From positions 1-5,909 of the forward strand of contig WAQR01000179.1 in NCBI GenBank assembly GCA_015520145.1: a DNA stretch of 5,909 nt, written 5' to 3'. Position 1 is the first letter of the stretch. Each line of letters opens with the position of its first letter. This document shows positions 5,181 to 5,909 of the stretch, piece by piece. A program made the position numbers and the translations under genes. Under the pieces are notes generated by a model, which was not told where the DNA came from, searched no databases, and saw nothing but the letters and a program-made list of their open reading frames with translations. Source of the stretch: Candidatus Hydrothermarchaeota archaeon (GTDB lineage: Archaea; Hydrothermarchaeota; Hydrothermarchaeia; Hydrothermarchaeales; WAQR01).

Positions 5181-5210
5181 GAAAATGTTTAAAAAGAAAA
5201 TGTTTAAATA
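5181..5210. repeat. 15-bp tandem repeat overlapping the rightward TATA box
   Basis: GAAAATGTTTAAAAA (5181-5195) is followed at once by GAAAATGTTTAAATA (5196-5210), with one difference. Each copy has the form purine-rich BRE followed by a TTTAAA core, so the duplication doubles the basal promoter element. The downstream copy has the better TATA (TTTAAATATAT). Confidence 0.85.
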
Positions 5211-5213
5211 TAT
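5203..5213 (+). promoter_or_regulatory. TATA box of the rightward zinc-ribbon/FKBP unit
   Basis: TTTAAATATAT preceded by the purine-rich GAAAATG (BRE-like) is the best archaeal promoter match in the window. Its centre predicts transcription from about 5233 and a leader of about 40 nt, which includes the SD AGGAGA before the ATG at 5274. Confidence 0.6.
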
Positions 5214-5273
5214 CCTAAATAAAATCTATGGGATTAGATGAAGATATTGTAAGTGAGATTAGGAGACGAAAAA

Positions 5274-5573
5274 ATGAAACTGCCTTTTGACTTAAAAGAT
5301 ATCAAGCCAGGGTCTTTCTCGTATTTCACCAAAAGGAAGCTGCAAAACAGGACGGGTGAAGAGACCGGGGAGATATTTTTATGGAAAAAAAAAGACGAAG
5401 AAGAGAGCAGCTATATGTTGAAATGCCCGTTTTGCAGCGAAGAACAGCAGGGGAAGGTCCTCCTTGTCAGACGTCCATACAGAGTTAAATGCAGCAAATG
5501 TAAAAAAAGTATAACCCTTCCAAAGCTTGTTGACCAGGCGAAAAGAGAAGCCAAAAAGGAGATGAAAGGATGA
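5274..5573 (+). CDS. Small four-cysteine zinc-ribbon protein (99 aa), function unknown
   Basis: I do not recognise a named family. The 99-residue protein has a charged N-terminal half ('KLPFDLKDIKPGSFSYFTKR', then 'EIFLWKKKDEEE'). A compact zinc ribbon comes next: Cys51-x2-Cys54 ('CPFC') and Cys73-x2-Cys76 ('CSKC'), separated by strands 'KVLLVRRPYRVK'. A basic C-terminal helix follows ('LVDQAKREAKKEMKG'). There is no signal peptide or membrane segment, so it is cytoplasmic. Four well-spaced cysteines strongly suggest one bound zinc, and the basic surface would suit binding nucleic acid or ribosomes, which is inference. I chose the ATG at 5274 because AGGAGA lies 7 bases ahead; the frame also opens at a GTG at 5253 that lacks such a site. 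The gene is coupled to the FKBP lipoprotein gene by an ATGA overlap. Confidence 0.8.
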   Translation: MKLPFDLKDIKPGSFSYFTKRKLQNRTGEETGEIFLWKKKDEEESSYMLKCPFCSEEQQGKVLLVRRPYRVKCSKCKKSITLPKLVDQAKREAKKEMKG

Positions 5574-5909
5574 TGGTGGGGCGGTGGCAGCAGAGGATGA
5601 GAGTTATACCGGCTGTTATATTGATTACGTCACTTTTTACTTTACTTTTTACAGGCTGTGTTTCTGAAGGTCCTGGAGGATCTGAAAATGGTACAAACAA
5701 TACCATACAGCAGAGAGGTCTGACTCCACCAGAAGATAATACAAGCAGTACAGTCCATGCAGGCAATACAACCCCAGTGGTTGAGAAAGGCGACATGGTA
5801 TATATAGATTATATCGGAAAAGTGCAGAGCACAGGTCAGGTCTTTGCCACGTCCTATGAGGATGTCGCAAAAGATCCCAGTATCCCGAAGGTTGAAGATT
5901 TTGAAATAA
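5570..5909 (+). CDS. FKBP-type peptidyl-prolyl isomerase with lipoprotein signal, N-terminal part
   Basis: The frame opens at ATG 5570, overlapping the previous stop (ATGA) with AAGGAG 8 bases ahead, and runs 113 codons to the window edge. Two later ATGs (5573, 5597) are possible starts; the one at 5597 would give a shorter, cleaner signal. Residues ~10-30 are a hydrophobic export segment ending in a lipobox-like 'LLFTGC', so Cys30 is probably lipid-modified and the protein held outside the membrane. A linker rich in Ser, Thr, Asn and Gly follows (31-70), with several N-x-S/T sequons that could be glycosylated. From residue 71 the FKBP fold begins: 'VVEKGDMVYIDYIGKVQSTG' and 'VFATSYEDVA', as in archaeal FKBP/SlyD-like proteins. 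The part after 'TSYEDVA' looks like the longer archaeal version with an extended flap. The active site lies beyond the window. The expected role is folding of secreted or surface proteins. Confidence 0.85.
   Translation, partial: MMVGRWQQRMRVIPAVILITSLFTLLFTGCVSEGPGGSENGTNNTIQQRGLTPPEDNTSSTVHAGNTTPVVEKGDMVYIDYIGKVQSTGQVFATSYEDVAKDPSIPKVEDFEI

Noticed and set aside
5091..5273. Structured RNA or riboswitch in the divergent gap
   Set aside because: I saw no convincing stem set. The visible structure is direct repeats and TATA-like sequence, better explained as promoters and possible operators.
5485..5796. Minus-strand open frame opposite the zinc-ribbon/FKBP junction
   Set aside because: It is antisense to two coupled genes with good SDs and recognisable motifs, and shows no domain pattern of its own.

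Overview
The window looks archaeal, most likely from a euryarchaeon. Its core is a gene set I know only from archaea: a small Era/Ras-like GTPase, a DUF2073 protein and a CxxC/CxC zinc-ribbon protein (labelled ArvA/ArvB/ArvC or Oap in some annotations). Upstream sites look like archaeal TATA boxes followed about 25-30 bp later by short leaders, and many starts also have good Shine-Dalgarno (SD) sequences. No rRNA, tRNA, CRISPR or transposase gene is visible, so I do not go below 'euryarchaeon, perhaps a methanogen/ANME-type lineage'; that last step is a guess.

Layout. Everything left of about 5090 is on the minus strand; everything right of about 5270 is on the plus strand. The two groups are separated by a divergent promoter region of roughly 180 bp that holds two sets of short tandem repeats. 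Leftward from it run the GTPase, the DUF2073 protein, the zinc-ribbon protein and a two-domain sugar nucleotidyltransferase-cupin protein. Gaps are tiny or negative (stop/SD overlap, 20-nt overlap, ATGA overlap), so they are almost certainly one operon. A second minus-strand unit with its own TATA box follows: nadC (quinolinate phosphoribosyltransferase) and a MIP18/DUF59 small iron-sulfur-assembly-type protein, joined by a TAGTG overlap.

Directly after the MIP18-like stop codon lies an out-of-frame stretch that reads like the C-terminal half of a secreted beta-sandwich (PPC-like) domain and has no convincing start. I treat it as a gene remnant. Next comes a third minus-strand unit with its own TATA box: a 59-residue cysteine-containing lipoprotein, ATGA-coupled to a secreted FTP/PepSY-type protein that runs off the left edge.

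Rightward from the divergent promoter are a 99-residue four-cysteine zinc-ribbon protein of unknown function and, ATGA-coupled to it, an FKBP-type peptidyl-prolyl isomerase with a lipoprotein signal and a Ser/Thr/Asn linker. This gene runs off the right edge.

How the parts may work together. The GTPase operon is the most interesting piece. All three Arv-type proteins carry strongly lysine-rich segments, and the operon ends in an enzyme that looks able to make a nucleotide sugar. This suggests, as inference only, a link between a GTPase-driven surface or vesicle process and glycan synthesis. The flanking units encode envelope proteins (lipoproteins, an FTP/PepSY protein, an extracytoplasmic FKBP), so much of the neighbourhood has a cell-surface flavour.
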